A stretch of DNA of 64,000 bases. Origin: Clostridia bacterium (GTDB lineage: Bacteria; Bacillota; Clostridia; Oscillospirales; Acutalibacteraceae). Each line of letters opens with the position of its first letter. The stretch's first letter is position 1. Below are positions 1 through 8,935 of the stretch, one piece after another. The stretch is taken from assembly GCA_017403065.1 (NCBI GenBank), contig JAFQOT010000013.1, positions 186,001 to 250,000 of the forward strand, given 5' to 3'. The notes below the pieces were generated by a model. The model had not been told where the DNA came from and made no database searches. It worked only from the letters and a program-made list of their open reading frames with translations. Both the position numbers and the translations under genes were made by a program.

Positions 1-570
1 TATCATAGCACCGTCGTGTAAAGGAGATTTCGGGAAAAATATATTGTTAATCACAGAAACAGAAGGTTGTGCATCAATAACAGTTCCTGTGCTTATAATT
101 TCAGCTAACTGACTCTTTCTCTCAAAAACAATTAAAGCGCCTATTTTACTTTCAGACATAATACCTGCAGCTTTTGCCACATTATCTATACAATAAGAAA
201 CAGGAGTTTGTTCATCTTCTAAAAGTAAGCCCTTTTTAAAGTTTGTATGTCCTACCTTTTCAAGCAGACGTCGTATTTCAGGTTGGAAAATTACGGCAGC
301 CGCAACAATAGCAGCATTCATAATACCCGAAAGAGCCCACTCAAGTATTACCAGATTGCCCCAATCTGCAATAAGATAAATTACAAGCAGAATAACGATA
401 CCCTTTACAAGCTGACCTGCGCGGGATTCCATTAAAAAGCCGATAAACTTGTATATAACAAATGACATAACCGCTATATCAACAATATCCTGTACTCTGA
501 AATTTGAAATTGCAAAAATCAATTGATTCCATATTGAATAAATTCCGCCCAAAAATTCACCCAAAATCAT
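1..570 (-). CDS. cdaA: Diadenylate cyclase CdaA (3' end outside window)
   Basis: Makes cyclic di-AMP from two ATP at the membrane; in Firmicutes this signal controls potassium and osmolyte transport and wall homeostasis. The ATG at 570 follows an AAAGGA ribosome site. The visible 190 residues begin with hydrophobic segments (about residues 30-100, including QLVKGIVILLVIYLIADWG), then the DAC domain with IFQPEIRRLLEKVG, GALIVFER and the SPLHDGAMI motif, which contains the catalytic DGA and sits right at the window edge. The C-terminal RHR motif is outside the window. The partner regulator CdaR usually lies downstream, also outside. The membrane-linked N-terminus marks it as CdaA rather than DisA or CdaS. 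Confidence 0.95.
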   Translation of the reverse strand, partial: MILGEFLGGIYSIWNQLIFAISNFRVQDIVDIAVMSFVIYKFIGFLMESRAGQLVKGIVILLVIYLIADWGNLVILEWALSGIMNAAIVAAAVIFQPEIRRLLEKVGHTNFKKGLLLEDEQTPVSYCIDNVAKAAGIMSESKIGALIVFERKSQLAEIISTGTVIDAQPSVSVINNIFFPKSPLHDGAMI

Positions 571-648
571 ACATTCCTTTACTACATACTTTATCTATTT
601 TATTTTAACACATCACTTGTTACCATTCAATATATTTTTCAAGTTTTT

Positions 649-1773
649 TTACATTTTTTTATTAAAAAAATCGATTAGCTGATAGATTTCTTTTATATTG
701 TTAAAGCTTGCAACAGAAACCCTCACCGTGCCACTTTTGTCTGTTCCTATCTGGCGGTGGGCAGAGGGTGCGCAATGAAGACCGCCTCTTGTGGCAAACC
801 CGTTTTCAGACAAAATTTTCGCTGTTTTGTCGCTTTCATATCCACGATAATTAAAGGACAACAAGGGCGCATAAGAAAAATCGTTTGGGTCAGGCGTATA
901 AAAAATTATATTCGGATTTTTTATTAACCCGCGGTAAAGCTCTTTTATTAAATTTAATTCCCCTTTATAAATATTGTCTACACCGATTTTTTTAACATAA
1001 TCAATACCCGCCGAAACACCAAAAATTCCAGGTACGTTTATTGTGCCGCTCTCTATCCTTTCAGGTAAATTTTTAGGCTGGTACATTTCTAAAGAATTTG
1101 TTCCTGTGCCGCCCTCAATCAAGGTGTTTCCAATACCCTTTTCACATATTAAAATGCCTATTCCCTCAGGGGCATAAAGTCCCTTATGAGCCGCAACACA
1201 CAGATAGTCGATATGCATTTCTTTCATATTTACAGGCAAAACACCTGCTGTTTGAGCCGCATCAACAGCAAACAAAATACCTTTTTGAAAGCATAGCTCC
1301 CCTATTTCCTTTATGGGCAAAATTTTTCCTAAAACATTTGATGCTCCCGTACAAAAAATCAAACGGGTATTAGGTTTGATTTTATTTTTAAAGGCTTTTA
1401 CCGTGCTGTTATCATCAGTTAAAGAAACCTCGGCAACGTCAAAGCTTATTCCAATTTTGGTAAGCGGTCGCATTACTGCATTATGTTCTAAGGAAGATAC
1501 TATTACGTGGTCACCTTTTTTAAGTACACCCTTTAAAACCGTATTTATACTGTGTGTACAGTTCATTGTAAAGCATACCCTTTCAGGTCCCGAAGCCCCG
1601 AAAAAATCCGCCACCTTTTCTCTTACCTTAAATACCTCTTCCGCTGTTTTAGAGGCGGCGAAATGCCCGCTTCTTCCTGGATTTGCGCTATAATTCACAA
1701 GCGCTTTTTCTACCGCTTTTATAACACCTTGGGGCTTCACCCCTGTAGTTGCAGCATTGTCAAAATATATCAA
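649..1773 (-). CDS. Cysteine desulfurase family aminotransferase (class V)
   Basis: PLP enzyme expected to take sulfur (or selenium) from cysteine or selenocysteine to give alanine and an enzyme-bound persulfide. It has the N-terminal YFDNAATT motif, the PLP lysine in AAHKG (His196-Lys197), and a candidate persulfide Cys334 in RGGLHCAP. The length of 374 residues is normal for this compact subfamily. The start is TTG at 1773 after a GGAAGGTG ribosome site. It is followed upstream in the same operon by a DUF3343 protein, a pairing seen in selenium/sulfur trafficking gene sets, so it may serve a carrier protein rather than general Fe-S assembly. NifS/SufS-type housekeeping activity cannot be excluded from sequence alone. 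Confidence 0.88.
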   Translation of the reverse strand: MIYFDNAATTGVKPQGVIKAVEKALVNYSANPGRSGHFAASKTAEEVFKVREKVADFFGASGPERVCFTMNCTHSINTVLKGVLKKGDHVIVSSLEHNAVMRPLTKIGISFDVAEVSLTDDNSTVKAFKNKIKPNTRLIFCTGASNVLGKILPIKEIGELCFQKGILFAVDAAQTAGVLPVNMKEMHIDYLCVAAHKGLYAPEGIGILICEKGIGNTLIEGGTGTNSLEMYQPKNLPERIESGTINVPGIFGVSAGIDYVKKIGVDNIYKGELNLIKELYRGLIKNPNIIFYTPDPNDFSYAPLLSFNYRGYESDKTAKILSENGFATRGGLHCAPSAHRQIGTDKSGTVRVSVASFNNIKEIYQLIDFFNKKM

Positions 1774-1812
1774 TTATAACACCTTCCTGTAAAAAAAGGG
1801 CGCTAAAGCACC

Positions 1813-2034
1813 CTAATAATCTGATATTGATTGGATTTTAATCCCTGCATTCCTTAATATTTTTTCCGCAGTTATTATATCGTCATCCTCTAATATTATA
1901 GAATATCCGCAGCCCGAATTTTGCGCGGTTGCGGTCACCTTTTCTACCCTTGCCCTGTAGCCTTTTCTTCGTAACAAATCCCTACCCTTAATGGCATAGG
2001 TTACAGAGCCTGTTGTAATAATATACCTTTTCAT
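1813..2034 (-). CDS. DUF3343 putative Se/S carrier-like protein
   Basis: Small protein of 73 residues. The start is taken as ATG 2034 because AGGTGA lies just upstream; a GTG at 2043 is in frame but overlaps that site. It has the typical opening YIITTGSVTYAIKGRDLLRR and a GCGYSI segment with the cysteine presumed to carry the sulfur or selenium. Its C-terminal half resembles the ferredoxin-like fold of the family. It lies 39 bp upstream of the cysteine desulfurase on the same strand, so the two are probably co-transcribed. The family role as a persulfide or selenide carrier is a prediction, not an established reaction. Confidence 0.8.
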   Translation of the reverse strand: MKRYIITTGSVTYAIKGRDLLRRKGYRARVEKVTATAQNSGCGYSIILEDDDIITAEKILRNAGIKIQSISDY

Positions 2035-2081
2035 TTTTATCACCTGATTTAAATCCTATCACTCCATTTTATGCGGACAAC

Positions 2082-3152
2082 TCAAATTTGTCCCTGTTTT
2101 TCCTCATCTAATTGTTCTTTATAATATTTTATTACCACAATAAGTGTTACAGGAAAAATAATAAGCCCCGTAAATCCCAATAATTTTAATCCTAAAAACA
2201 TAGCAAGTAGTGTAAAAAGAGGATTTATACCTATTTGTGTACCGATGATTTTAGGTTCTAAAAAATTCCTTGCTATCACCACAGTTAAATAAACTAAAAG
2301 CAGAGAAAAACCAAAAGCGGTGTTTCCTACGGCAATCTGCAAAAGTCCCCAAGGAATCAGCGCTGTGCCCGCCCCTAAAACAGGAAGTAAATCAATTAAA
2401 GCAATTACAATAGCTACAAAAAAAGGATATTTTATTTTCAAAATCAAAAATGCAAAAAAAAGTAAAATCGTCATTATTAAAAATAATATTAAATATCCTC
2501 TTAAAAGTTTTAAAACACTCTGTGTAAAAATCAGTTTAATTTTAACTAATGTTTGAGATTTTTTATTACCGCACATAGAAAAAAAGAATCTTTTCAAGCC
2601 TTCGTAATCCTTAGCTATATAGCAGCTTGCCACCAATGCCACCAAGGTACTGAATAAAAAGCTTGGCGCACTTTTTACAATATCTGCCAAAAAAGAGGAA
2701 ATCCAATCAGTAAATCTTAATGCCGTGTTTTCCAAGGTTTCGCCCAAAACCTTTGAAGCATCAGAAACCAAATCAGGTGAAAACTGATTTAAAACAGAGT
2801 ATATCTTACTTTCCAAACTTGAAAAAGCATTTGAAATATATGAAATAAAATTAGGCGCATTATCTAATAAATCAGACATACCTCCTACAAGGCCATATAT
2901 TAAGAAAAAAATTATCAAAGCTGCAATTATAAATATTCCTGCTGCTAAAAAAGCAGCGCATAATCGGTCGGATAGTCTTATTTTTTTAGATATAAACCTT
3001 GCGGGTTTTTGTACTAAAAATGCAATAAAAAAAGCTACCACAAAGGGAATTAAATATTCAAAGGTAATTTTACCTAAAAAAACAATAATAGCAGATATTA
3101 CAACTATAAAACTAAAATCTACTAAAAATTTAAGCTTTATTTCCTTTTCCAT
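2082..3152 (-). CDS. AI-2E family permease, YtvI-like sporulation membrane protein
   Basis: Polytopic membrane protein of 356 residues with about seven or eight hydrophobic segments. It carries the family signatures YLIPFVVAFFIAFLVQKPAR near residue 30 and LLPVLGAGTALIPWG plus RNFLEPKIIG in the C-terminal half. The family was named for AI-2 export in E. coli, but in spore formers this branch (YtvI) is a sporulation-expressed membrane protein with unknown cargo. ATG at 3152 follows an AGGTACAGGG site. It is divergent from hom. I favour the YtvI assignment because of the short PFVVAF-type N-terminus and the sporulating host, but a general permease is possible. Confidence 0.78.
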   Translation of the reverse strand: MEKEIKLKFLVDFSFIVVISAIIVFLGKITFEYLIPFVVAFFIAFLVQKPARFISKKIRLSDRLCAAFLAAGIFIIAALIIFFLIYGLVGGMSDLLDNAPNFISYISNAFSSLESKIYSVLNQFSPDLVSDASKVLGETLENTALRFTDWISSFLADIVKSAPSFLFSTLVALVASCYIAKDYEGLKRFFFSMCGNKKSQTLVKIKLIFTQSVLKLLRGYLILFLIMTILLFFAFLILKIKYPFFVAIVIALIDLLPVLGAGTALIPWGLLQIAVGNTAFGFSLLLVYLTVVIARNFLEPKIIGTQIGINPLFTLLAMFLGLKLLGFTGLIIFPVTLIVVIKYYKEQLDEEKQGQI

Positions 3153-3194
3153 ACCCTGTACCTACCATTTTTTTGAAATTTATTAACATTTCTA

Positions 3195-3223
3195 TTGATT
3201 TTGAGAAACTTTTATAATATAAT
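3195..3223 (+). promoter_or_regulatory. Sigma-A promoter of hom-lysC
   Basis: TTGATT at 3195-3200 and TATAAT at 3218-3223 with 17 bp between. This gives a leader of about 80 nt before hom. No T-box or lysine riboswitch was recognised in the leader. Confidence 0.65.
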
Positions 3224-3310
3224 AATATGAAATTATTTCAAAATACCTGAATTTAGTATTAACAAAATTCAAGACAGTATAAATTTTAGGGTTCAAAAAC
3301 GGAGGATTTT

Positions 3311-4543
3311 ATGATAAACGTTGCGATTATGGGTCACGGTGTTGTGGGTTCAGGTGTAGCCGAAATTTTAATAAACCACCCAAAACGCATTGAAAAGGGT
3401 GTAAAAAATCCTATTAATGTAAAGTATATTCTTGATTTAAGGGATTTTGACAACCTTTCCTACAGTGACAAATTTATTAAAGATTTTAACATTATTCTTA
3501 ATGACCCAGAGGTTAAGATTGTTGCCGAGGTAATGGGCGGTTTAAATCCTGCCTACGACTTTGTAAAGGCTTGTCTTTTATCAGGAAAAAGCGTAGTAAC
3601 CTCTAATAAGGAGCTTGTGGCTGCAAAGGGCGCCGAGCTTATTGATATTGCCAAGCAAAACAATGTAAACTTTTTGTTTGAAGCAAGCGTTGGCGGCGGT
3701 ATTCCTGTTTTAAGACCAATGGTACAATGCCTCGCCGCTAATGAAATCACCGAGATTTCAGGTATTTTAAACGGAACAACAAACTACATTTTAAATAAAA
3801 TGATAGTGGATAATATGGATTTTGATTCTGCCTTAAAATTAGCTCAGGAAAAGGGCTATGCAGAAAAAAATCCTGCTGCCGATATTGAAGGTCACGATGC
3901 CTGCCGTAAAATTTGTATTTTAGCGGCATTAGCCTTTGGCAAACATGTTTATCCATCTCAGGTTAAGACCGAGGGCATCACCCAGATTTCATTGGACGAT
4001 GTAGAAGCCGCAGACAGCTTTGGCTGTGTTATCAAGCTAATAGGTCATGCCGAAAAGTTGGATAACGGTAAAATTACAGCCTGGGTAAGACCTACCCTTA
4101 TCAGCCGCGATTCTATACTTTCGGGTGTAAACGGAGTATTTAATGCGATTTTAGTTACAGGCGACCACACAGGCGACGTTATGTTCTACGGCAAGGGCGC
4201 AGGTAAAGAGGCTACTGCAAGCGCTGTGGTTGCTGATATGATGGACTGCGCAAAGCACCTACAGGCTCGCAAGTATCTTTATTGGGAAGACGGTAATGAA
4301 AATTACGTAGAGCAATATCTTAACGAAAAATGCAAAATCTTTGTCAGAGCTTCTTGTGATGATTATGAAAAGCTTTGCGCTAATTTTGAAAGCATTTTCG
4401 GTAATGATAATTTGTGCTACATTAAAAATAAATTCCGCAAGGAAATTTCATTTATAACAAATGCCGATTATGAAAATGTTATAAATGAAAAGCTTGAGAA
4501 ATTGGGCGCGGGCCAAATAAAAACTATACACACTATGCTTTAA
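3311..4543 (+). CDS. hom: Homoserine dehydrogenase
   Basis: Reduces aspartate semialdehyde to homoserine for threonine and methionine synthesis. The N-terminal Rossmann motif is GHGVVGSGVAEIL. The catalytic domain shows NGTTNYIL near residue 155 and YGKGAGKEATASAVVAD near 297, with the conserved catalytic lysine region. The last 75 residues look like a diverged ACT-type regulatory domain. The protein has 410 residues, within the usual range. GGAGG at 3301-3305 precedes the ATG. It is the first gene of a two-gene unit with aspartokinase (17 bp gap), so the first and third steps of the aspartate pathway are made together. Confidence 0.96.
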   Translation: MINVAIMGHGVVGSGVAEILINHPKRIEKGVKNPINVKYILDLRDFDNLSYSDKFIKDFNIILNDPEVKIVAEVMGGLNPAYDFVKACLLSGKSVVTSNKELVAAKGAELIDIAKQNNVNFLFEASVGGGIPVLRPMVQCLAANEITEISGILNGTTNYILNKMIVDNMDFDSALKLAQEKGYAEKNPAADIEGHDACRKICILAALAFGKHVYPSQVKTEGITQISLDDVEAADSFGCVIKLIGHAEKLDNGKITAWVRPTLISRDSILSGVNGVFNAILVTGDHTGDVMFYGKGAGKEATASAVVADMMDCAKHLQARKYLYWEDGNENYVEQYLNEKCKIFVRASCDDYEKLCANFESIFGNDNLCYIKNKFRKEISFITNADYENVINEKLEKLGAGQIKTIHTML

Positions 4544-4560
4544 TTTTGGAGGTTTACGAA

Positions 4561-5769
4561 ATGTCCCTTATAGTTAAGAAGTTTGGAGGCTCTTCCGTTG
4601 CAAATGCTGAAAGAGTTTTCAACGTTGCAAACAGAATTGTAGAAGATTATAAAAAAGGCAACGACATAATAGTTGTAGTTTCCGCTCAGGGTGACACAAC
4701 TGACGATTTAATTGCTAAGGCTAAGGAAATAAATCCTAAGAATGCTTCTAAGCGTGAAATGGATATGCTTTTATCTGCAGGCGAGCAGATTTCTATAGCT
4801 CTTCTTGCAATGGCTATTGAAAAATTAGGTTATCCTGTAGTTTCCTTACTTGGCTGGCAGGCAGGATTTTCAACCGATTCGAACCACGGTATCGCGCGTA
4901 TTAAGGCTGTCAATTCCGAGCGCATTAAAAACGAAATTGAAAAGCACAAAATAGTTGTTATTGCAGGCTTTCAGGGTCTTAATAAATATGATGATATTAC
5001 CACTTTGGGCAGAGGCGGTTCTGATACAAGCGCCGTTGCATTAGCCGCAGCTATGAAGGCTGATTTATGTCAGATTTATACCGATGTTGACGGTGTTTAT
5101 TCTGCTGACCCACGCAAAATTCCTACTGCTGTAAAAATGAACGAAATCAGCTACGACGAAATGTTAGAGCTTGCAACATTAGGCGCTCAGGTGCTTAATA
5201 ACCGTTCTGTAGAAATGGCTAAAAAATATAACGTTGAGCTTGAAGTGCTTTCAAGCCTTGAAGTTAAACCAGGAACAATCGTAAAGGAGAAAGTTAAAAT
5301 GGAAAAAACACTAATCAGAGGCGCTGCTAAGGATAACAACGTTGCTTGTATATCTATTATAGGTCTTGAGGATACCCCAGGCATAGCATTCAAAATCTTC
5401 AACAAAATCGCTCAGTACAAAGTAAACGTTGATATTATTCTTCAGTCTGTTGGTCGCGACAATACCAAGGATATTACATTTACTGTTTCACAGGACCAGA
5501 GCGATGCAGCTATTGAGGCTATCAATTCCTTAAAGGAAAGCCTTAATTACAAAGATTTATCAATAGATACCTCTGTTTCTAAGGTTTCTATCGTAGGCGC
5601 AGGTATGGAAAGCAACCCAGGTGTCGCATCTAAAATGTTTGAAGCTCTTTCAGACGCAGGCATCAATATCAGAATGATTTCTACAAGTGAAATCAAAATT
5701 TCTGTTCTTATTGATGAAAAATATGCTGATAAAGCGGTAGAGGTTGTTCACGACAAATTTATTGGCTAA
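4561..5769 (+). CDS. lysC: Aspartate kinase
   Basis: Phosphorylates aspartate, the committed step to lysine, threonine and methionine. It begins with VKKFGGSSVAN (substrate/ATP-binding KFGGSS), contains GRGGSDTSAVALAAA, and ends with two ACT domains (about residues 265-402) that mediate end-product feedback. ATG 4561 is preferred over the in-frame TTG at 4546 because GGAGG (4548-4552) lies between them at proper spacing; this gives 402 residues. It is co-transcribed with hom. A terminator follows at 5784. Confidence 0.96.
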   Translation: MSLIVKKFGGSSVANAERVFNVANRIVEDYKKGNDIIVVVSAQGDTTDDLIAKAKEINPKNASKREMDMLLSAGEQISIALLAMAIEKLGYPVVSLLGWQAGFSTDSNHGIARIKAVNSERIKNEIEKHKIVVIAGFQGLNKYDDITTLGRGGSDTSAVALAAAMKADLCQIYTDVDGVYSADPRKIPTAVKMNEISYDEMLELATLGAQVLNNRSVEMAKKYNVELEVLSSLEVKPGTIVKEKVKMEKTLIRGAAKDNNVACISIIGLEDTPGIAFKIFNKIAQYKVNVDIILQSVGRDNTKDITFTVSQDQSDAAIEAINSLKESLNYKDLSIDTSVSKVSIVGAGMESNPGVASKMFEALSDAGINIRMISTSEIKISVLIDEKYADKAVEVVHDKFIG

Positions 5770-5783
5770 TAAGAAACATATTC

Positions 5784-5809
5784 GGGCTGTCTTTTGACAG
5801 CCCTTTCTT
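5784..5809 (+). terminator. Intrinsic terminator after lysC
   Basis: GGGCTGTC and GACAGCCC form an 8-bp stem with a 4-nt loop, followed by TTTCTT. It lies between lysC and queH, so queH may be reached only by read-through or another promoter. Confidence 0.7.
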
Positions 5810-5823
5810 GTGAGGTAATTATT

Positions 5824-6390
5824 TTGGTTAAGGTTTTATTGCATTGTTGCTGCGCTCCTTGCTCAGTTTCCTGTATTCAGCCTTTAATACAGGAGGGTTT
5901 TCAGCCTGTAGCTTTTTGGTATAATCCTAATATTCATCCCTTTAAGGAATATGAGGCAAGAAGAAACTGTCTGATAGAATACAGTGAAAAAATCGGTATA
6001 GAGTATATAATTTCAGAAAATTACGGAATTAGGGAATTTGTAAAAAATGTAGCAGATAACATAGAGGGCAGATGTGTCTACTGCTATGCCCACCGTTTAG
6101 AAGAAACCGCAAAATACGCCAAAGAAAACGGGTATGAGTATTTCACCTCTACCCTACTGGCGAGCATATACCAAAATCACGAATTGATGGTAAAGCTTTG
6201 CGAGGAATATGCAAAAAAATACGGTGTTAAATTCTTGTACAGAGATTTCAGACCGAATTTTCGCGACGGCAATAAAAAAGCCCGCGAGGACGGACTTTAT
6301 ATGCAAAAATACTGCGGTTGTATTTTTTCTGAAGAAGATAGGTACAAAAAACAGATTAACAAAGACAAAGAAAGGTTTAAACCCCTTTAA
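5824..6390 (+). CDS. queH: Epoxyqueuosine reductase QueH
   Basis: Reduces epoxyqueuosine to queuosine in tRNA, the last step of queuosine formation, by the non-cobalamin route. The start is read as TTG 5824: the ribosome site GAGGT is at 5813-5816, and the family begins almost directly with KVLLHCCCAPCS. That CCC plus CxxC-like cluster and the later YCYAHRLEETA and KYCGC segments supply the conserved cysteines for metal/cluster binding (former DUF208). The predicted protein has 188 residues, which is normal. The longer TTG start at 5794 would begin inside the upstream terminator hairpin and is unlikely. Confidence 0.9.
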   Translation: MVKVLLHCCCAPCSVSCIQPLIQEGFQPVAFWYNPNIHPFKEYEARRNCLIEYSEKIGIEYIISENYGIREFVKNVADNIEGRCVYCYAHRLEETAKYAKENGYEYFTSTLLASIYQNHELMVKLCEEYAKKYGVKFLYRDFRPNFRDGNKKAREDGLYMQKYCGCIFSEEDRYKKQINKDKERFKPL

Positions 6391-6396
6391 AAAATG

Positions 6397-6430
6397 CCAA
6401 TTCTACTTGCAGTAGAGTTGGTCTTTTTTT
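6397..6430 (+). terminator. Intrinsic terminator after queH
   Basis: A stem formed by CCAATTCTAC and GTAGAGTTGG with a short loop, followed by a run of seven T after GTC. Confidence 0.85.
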
Positions 6431-6544
6431 ATTCTACTTCAAAATTATTTTAGTTATAGCGGCTTTTTTTCTATTAGAGTGTAATTAAAAGATATTTAAC
6501 GTATACTTTATTTGTTAATATTAGATTTAAGGAGCTACTAACTT

Positions 6545-7396
6545 ATGAAACTTAAAAGCGTTAAAATCGTTGCTGATTCATCTTGTGATTTAAAGAAAAT
6601 AGTGGGTGTTCCCTTTGCGGTTTCACCTTTAAAAATAGTTACAGATAATAAAGAGTATATTGACGATGACAAGCTTGATGTATTTCAGATGGTAAAGGAG
6701 CTAAGCGAGTATTCGGGAAGGTCCTCAACCGCATGCCCCAGTCCTATTGATTGGTTAAAAACCTTTGACAATGCAGACTATATTTTCTGTGTTACCATCA
6801 CCTCTTCTTTATCAGGAAGCTACAATTCAGCCTGTATTGCGAGAAATGATTATGAAGAACAAAATCCGGGTAAAAGGGTTTTTGTAATAGATACCCTTTC
6901 TACAGGCCCTGAAATGTACTTAATAATTGAAAAGCTTAATGATTTGATTAACGAGGGTTTGGATTTTGATACAATCTGTGACAAAATTAAGGAGTATAAA
7001 AAAACCACCTCTTTAATTTTTATGCTTGAATCTATGAAAAATCTTGCCAATAACGGCAGAGTAAGCCATCTCACAGCTAAAGCAGCAGGTCTTTTAGGTA
7101 TACGTGTCGTAGGAATTGCAAGCGAAAAGGGTGAGCTTGCCGTATTAGAAAAACCGAGAGGCGAGAAAAAAGCATTAAACTCTATTGTAGGAATAATGAA
7201 AAAATCAGGCTTTACAGGCGGTAAGGTTAAAATAAGCCATTGTTTCAATAAAGAAACTGCCCAAATGCTTGAAAAAATAATTTTAAACGAATTTTCCCAA
7301 ACCCAAATCGAAATTTATGAAACAGGTGGACTTTGCAGCTTTTATGTAGAAAAAGGCGGTTTGCTTGTGGGGTTCGAAAATCATTGCAAAAAATAA
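6545..7396 (+). CDS. DegV family fatty-acid-binding protein
   Basis: DegV/FakB-type protein of 283 residues. Family members bind one fatty acid and present it to the FakA kinase for entry into phospholipid synthesis. Seen here are the opening KIVADSSCDL, the TITSSLSGSYNSA segment that contacts the acyl carboxylate, the helix region with MLESMKNLANNGRVS, and the C-terminal ISHCFN strand. The gene is monocistronic between two spacers. No FakA partner is present in this window. Fatty acid specificity cannot be predicted. Confidence 0.88.
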   Translation: MKLKSVKIVADSSCDLKKIVGVPFAVSPLKIVTDNKEYIDDDKLDVFQMVKELSEYSGRSSTACPSPIDWLKTFDNADYIFCVTITSSLSGSYNSACIARNDYEEQNPGKRVFVIDTLSTGPEMYLIIEKLNDLINEGLDFDTICDKIKEYKKTTSLIFMLESMKNLANNGRVSHLTAKAAGLLGIRVVGIASEKGELAVLEKPRGEKKALNSIVGIMKKSGFTGGKVKISHCFNKETAQMLEKIILNEFSQTQIEIYETGGLCSFYVEKGGLLVGFENHCKK

Positions 7397-7441
7397 GCAA
7401 AGCGTTTATAATAACTGTAAACGAGAAAAAGAGGTGTTACA

Positions 7442-8839
7442 GTGTTAGAAAATATTATTGCAGCTATAAATGACGCGCTATATAGCTATCTACTTATTAT
7501 TATACTGATTGCAGGCGGTTTATTTTTTACCGTTAAAACTAAATTTGTTCAATTCAGACTTTTGGGCGAGCAAATCCGCTCTGTAATGGAAAAGCCTGAC
7601 GGTAACAGTGTTTCATCCTTTCAGGCATTGATGGTATCTACTGCCTCCCGCGTGGGTACAGGCAACATTATCGGTGTTTCCACCGCTATTTGTCTTGGTG
7701 GTTATGGCTCTGTTTTTTGGATGTGGCTTATCGCCATAATTGGTGCAGCTTCAGCCTTTGTAGAAAGTACTCTCGCCCAGATTTATAAAAAAAGAGGGAC
7801 TGAGGGAAGCTATGGCGGTCCCGCATATTATATTGAGAGTGCTTTCAAAAATCGCCCCTTAGCCCTTATTTTTTCTATATTTTTAATCCTAACCTATGGC
7901 TTTGGGTTTAATATGTTGGCTTCGTATAACCTTCAGTCAACCTCTTCGGGATATAACTTTTACAATAAAGATATTTCACCTTGGATTATAGGTTTAATTC
8001 TTGCAATAATCGTGGGCTACTGTTTAATAGGCGGTGGAAAAAGAATTATTAAAGTAACAAGCTGGCTCGTACCGATTATGGGTATTGCTTATATATTAGT
8101 AGCCTTATTAGCGACTGTTATAAATGCTCCGATTTTACCGCAGATTATAAAAAACATTTTTACCCAAGCCTTTGATTTAAAGGCAATTTTCGGCGGTTTC
8201 AGCGGTTCTTGTGTTTTATACGGAATAAAGCGAGGTCTTTTCAGCAACGAGGCAGGCGTTGGCTCTGCCCCTAATGCATCAGCTTCTGCTGAGGTTGAAC
8301 ACCCTGTAAGACAGGGCTTGGTTCAGGTGCTTTCAGTTTTTATTGATACTATATTAGTATGCTCTGCCACCGCATTTCTTTGTCTTAGCTCAGGCATAGA
8401 GCCTGCACCCGAACTTTCAGGCGCCCCCTACGTTCAGCTTGCTTTAAGGGAAAATTTAGGTGAATTCGGTCCTATATTTATAACTATCGCAATGATTCTT
8501 TTCGCCTTTACTACTCTGCTTGGTAACATATTCTATGTTGACCAATGTATCAATTTCATTTTCCGCAAGGTGCCGACAAAAAAGGTTATTCTTATAATTC
8601 ATATTTTACTATCGGTTGTTATATTTATAGGTGCAGGCTTAAGCGCCGACCTTTTATGGAATATTGCAGATATTACAATGGGCGGTATGACCATTATAAA
8701 TATACCTGTCATTCTTATTTTAAGTAAATATGCATTCCGCGCTTTAAAGGATTATGAAATCCAAAGAAAACAAGGAAAACAGCCTGTATTTAAAGCAAAA
8801 AATATCGATTTACCCCACAAAACAGATTATTGGAATTAA
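7442..8839 (+). CDS. Sodium:alanine/glycine symporter (AGCS family)
   Basis: Membrane transporter of 465 residues with roughly ten to eleven helices, bringing in small neutral amino acids with sodium. Family motifs are FQALMVSTASRVGTGNIIGV near residue 58, YGGPAYYIE near 122, and KRGLFSNEAGVGSAPNASA near 263. ATG is replaced by GTG at 7442 after GAGGTG-type spacing. The gene is followed by the double-hairpin terminator at 8855-8934 and converges on rhaD. Alanine versus glycine preference is not resolvable. Confidence 0.93.
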   Translation: MLENIIAAINDALYSYLLIIILIAGGLFFTVKTKFVQFRLLGEQIRSVMEKPDGNSVSSFQALMVSTASRVGTGNIIGVSTAICLGGYGSVFWMWLIAIIGAASAFVESTLAQIYKKRGTEGSYGGPAYYIESAFKNRPLALIFSIFLILTYGFGFNMLASYNLQSTSSGYNFYNKDISPWIIGLILAIIVGYCLIGGGKRIIKVTSWLVPIMGIAYILVALLATVINAPILPQIIKNIFTQAFDLKAIFGGFSGSCVLYGIKRGLFSNEAGVGSAPNASASAEVEHPVRQGLVQVLSVFIDTILVCSATAFLCLSSGIEPAPELSGAPYVQLALRENLGEFGPIFITIAMILFAFTTLLGNIFYVDQCINFIFRKVPTKKVILIIHILLSVVIFIGAGLSADLLWNIADITMGGMTIINIPVILILSKYAFRALKDYEIQRKQGKQPVFKAKNIDLPHKTDYWN

Positions 8840-8854
8840 AAAAGCTATTAGTAG

Positions 8855-8934
8855 CGGAGACACTTCGTAAAGAGGCAGTCTCCGTTTTTTCTATATAAAA
8901 AAATGACACTTTCTATTGGTGAAAGTGTCATTTT
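8855..8934 (+). terminator. Double-hairpin terminator, copy A of an inverted repeat pair
   Basis: Hairpin 1 (8855-8884, stem CGGAGAC/GTCTCCG) is followed by TTTTTT. Hairpin 2 (8904-8930) has a perfect 10-bp stem TGACACTTTC/GAAAGTGTCA flanked by A and T runs, so it can work in both directions between convergent genes. A closely similar pair occurs in opposite orientation at 55673-55747. Confidence 0.8.
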
Positions 8935-8935
8935 G

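Noticed and set aside
5794-5823. Longer TTG start for queH
   Set aside because: It lies within the terminator hairpin and adds residues absent from the family.
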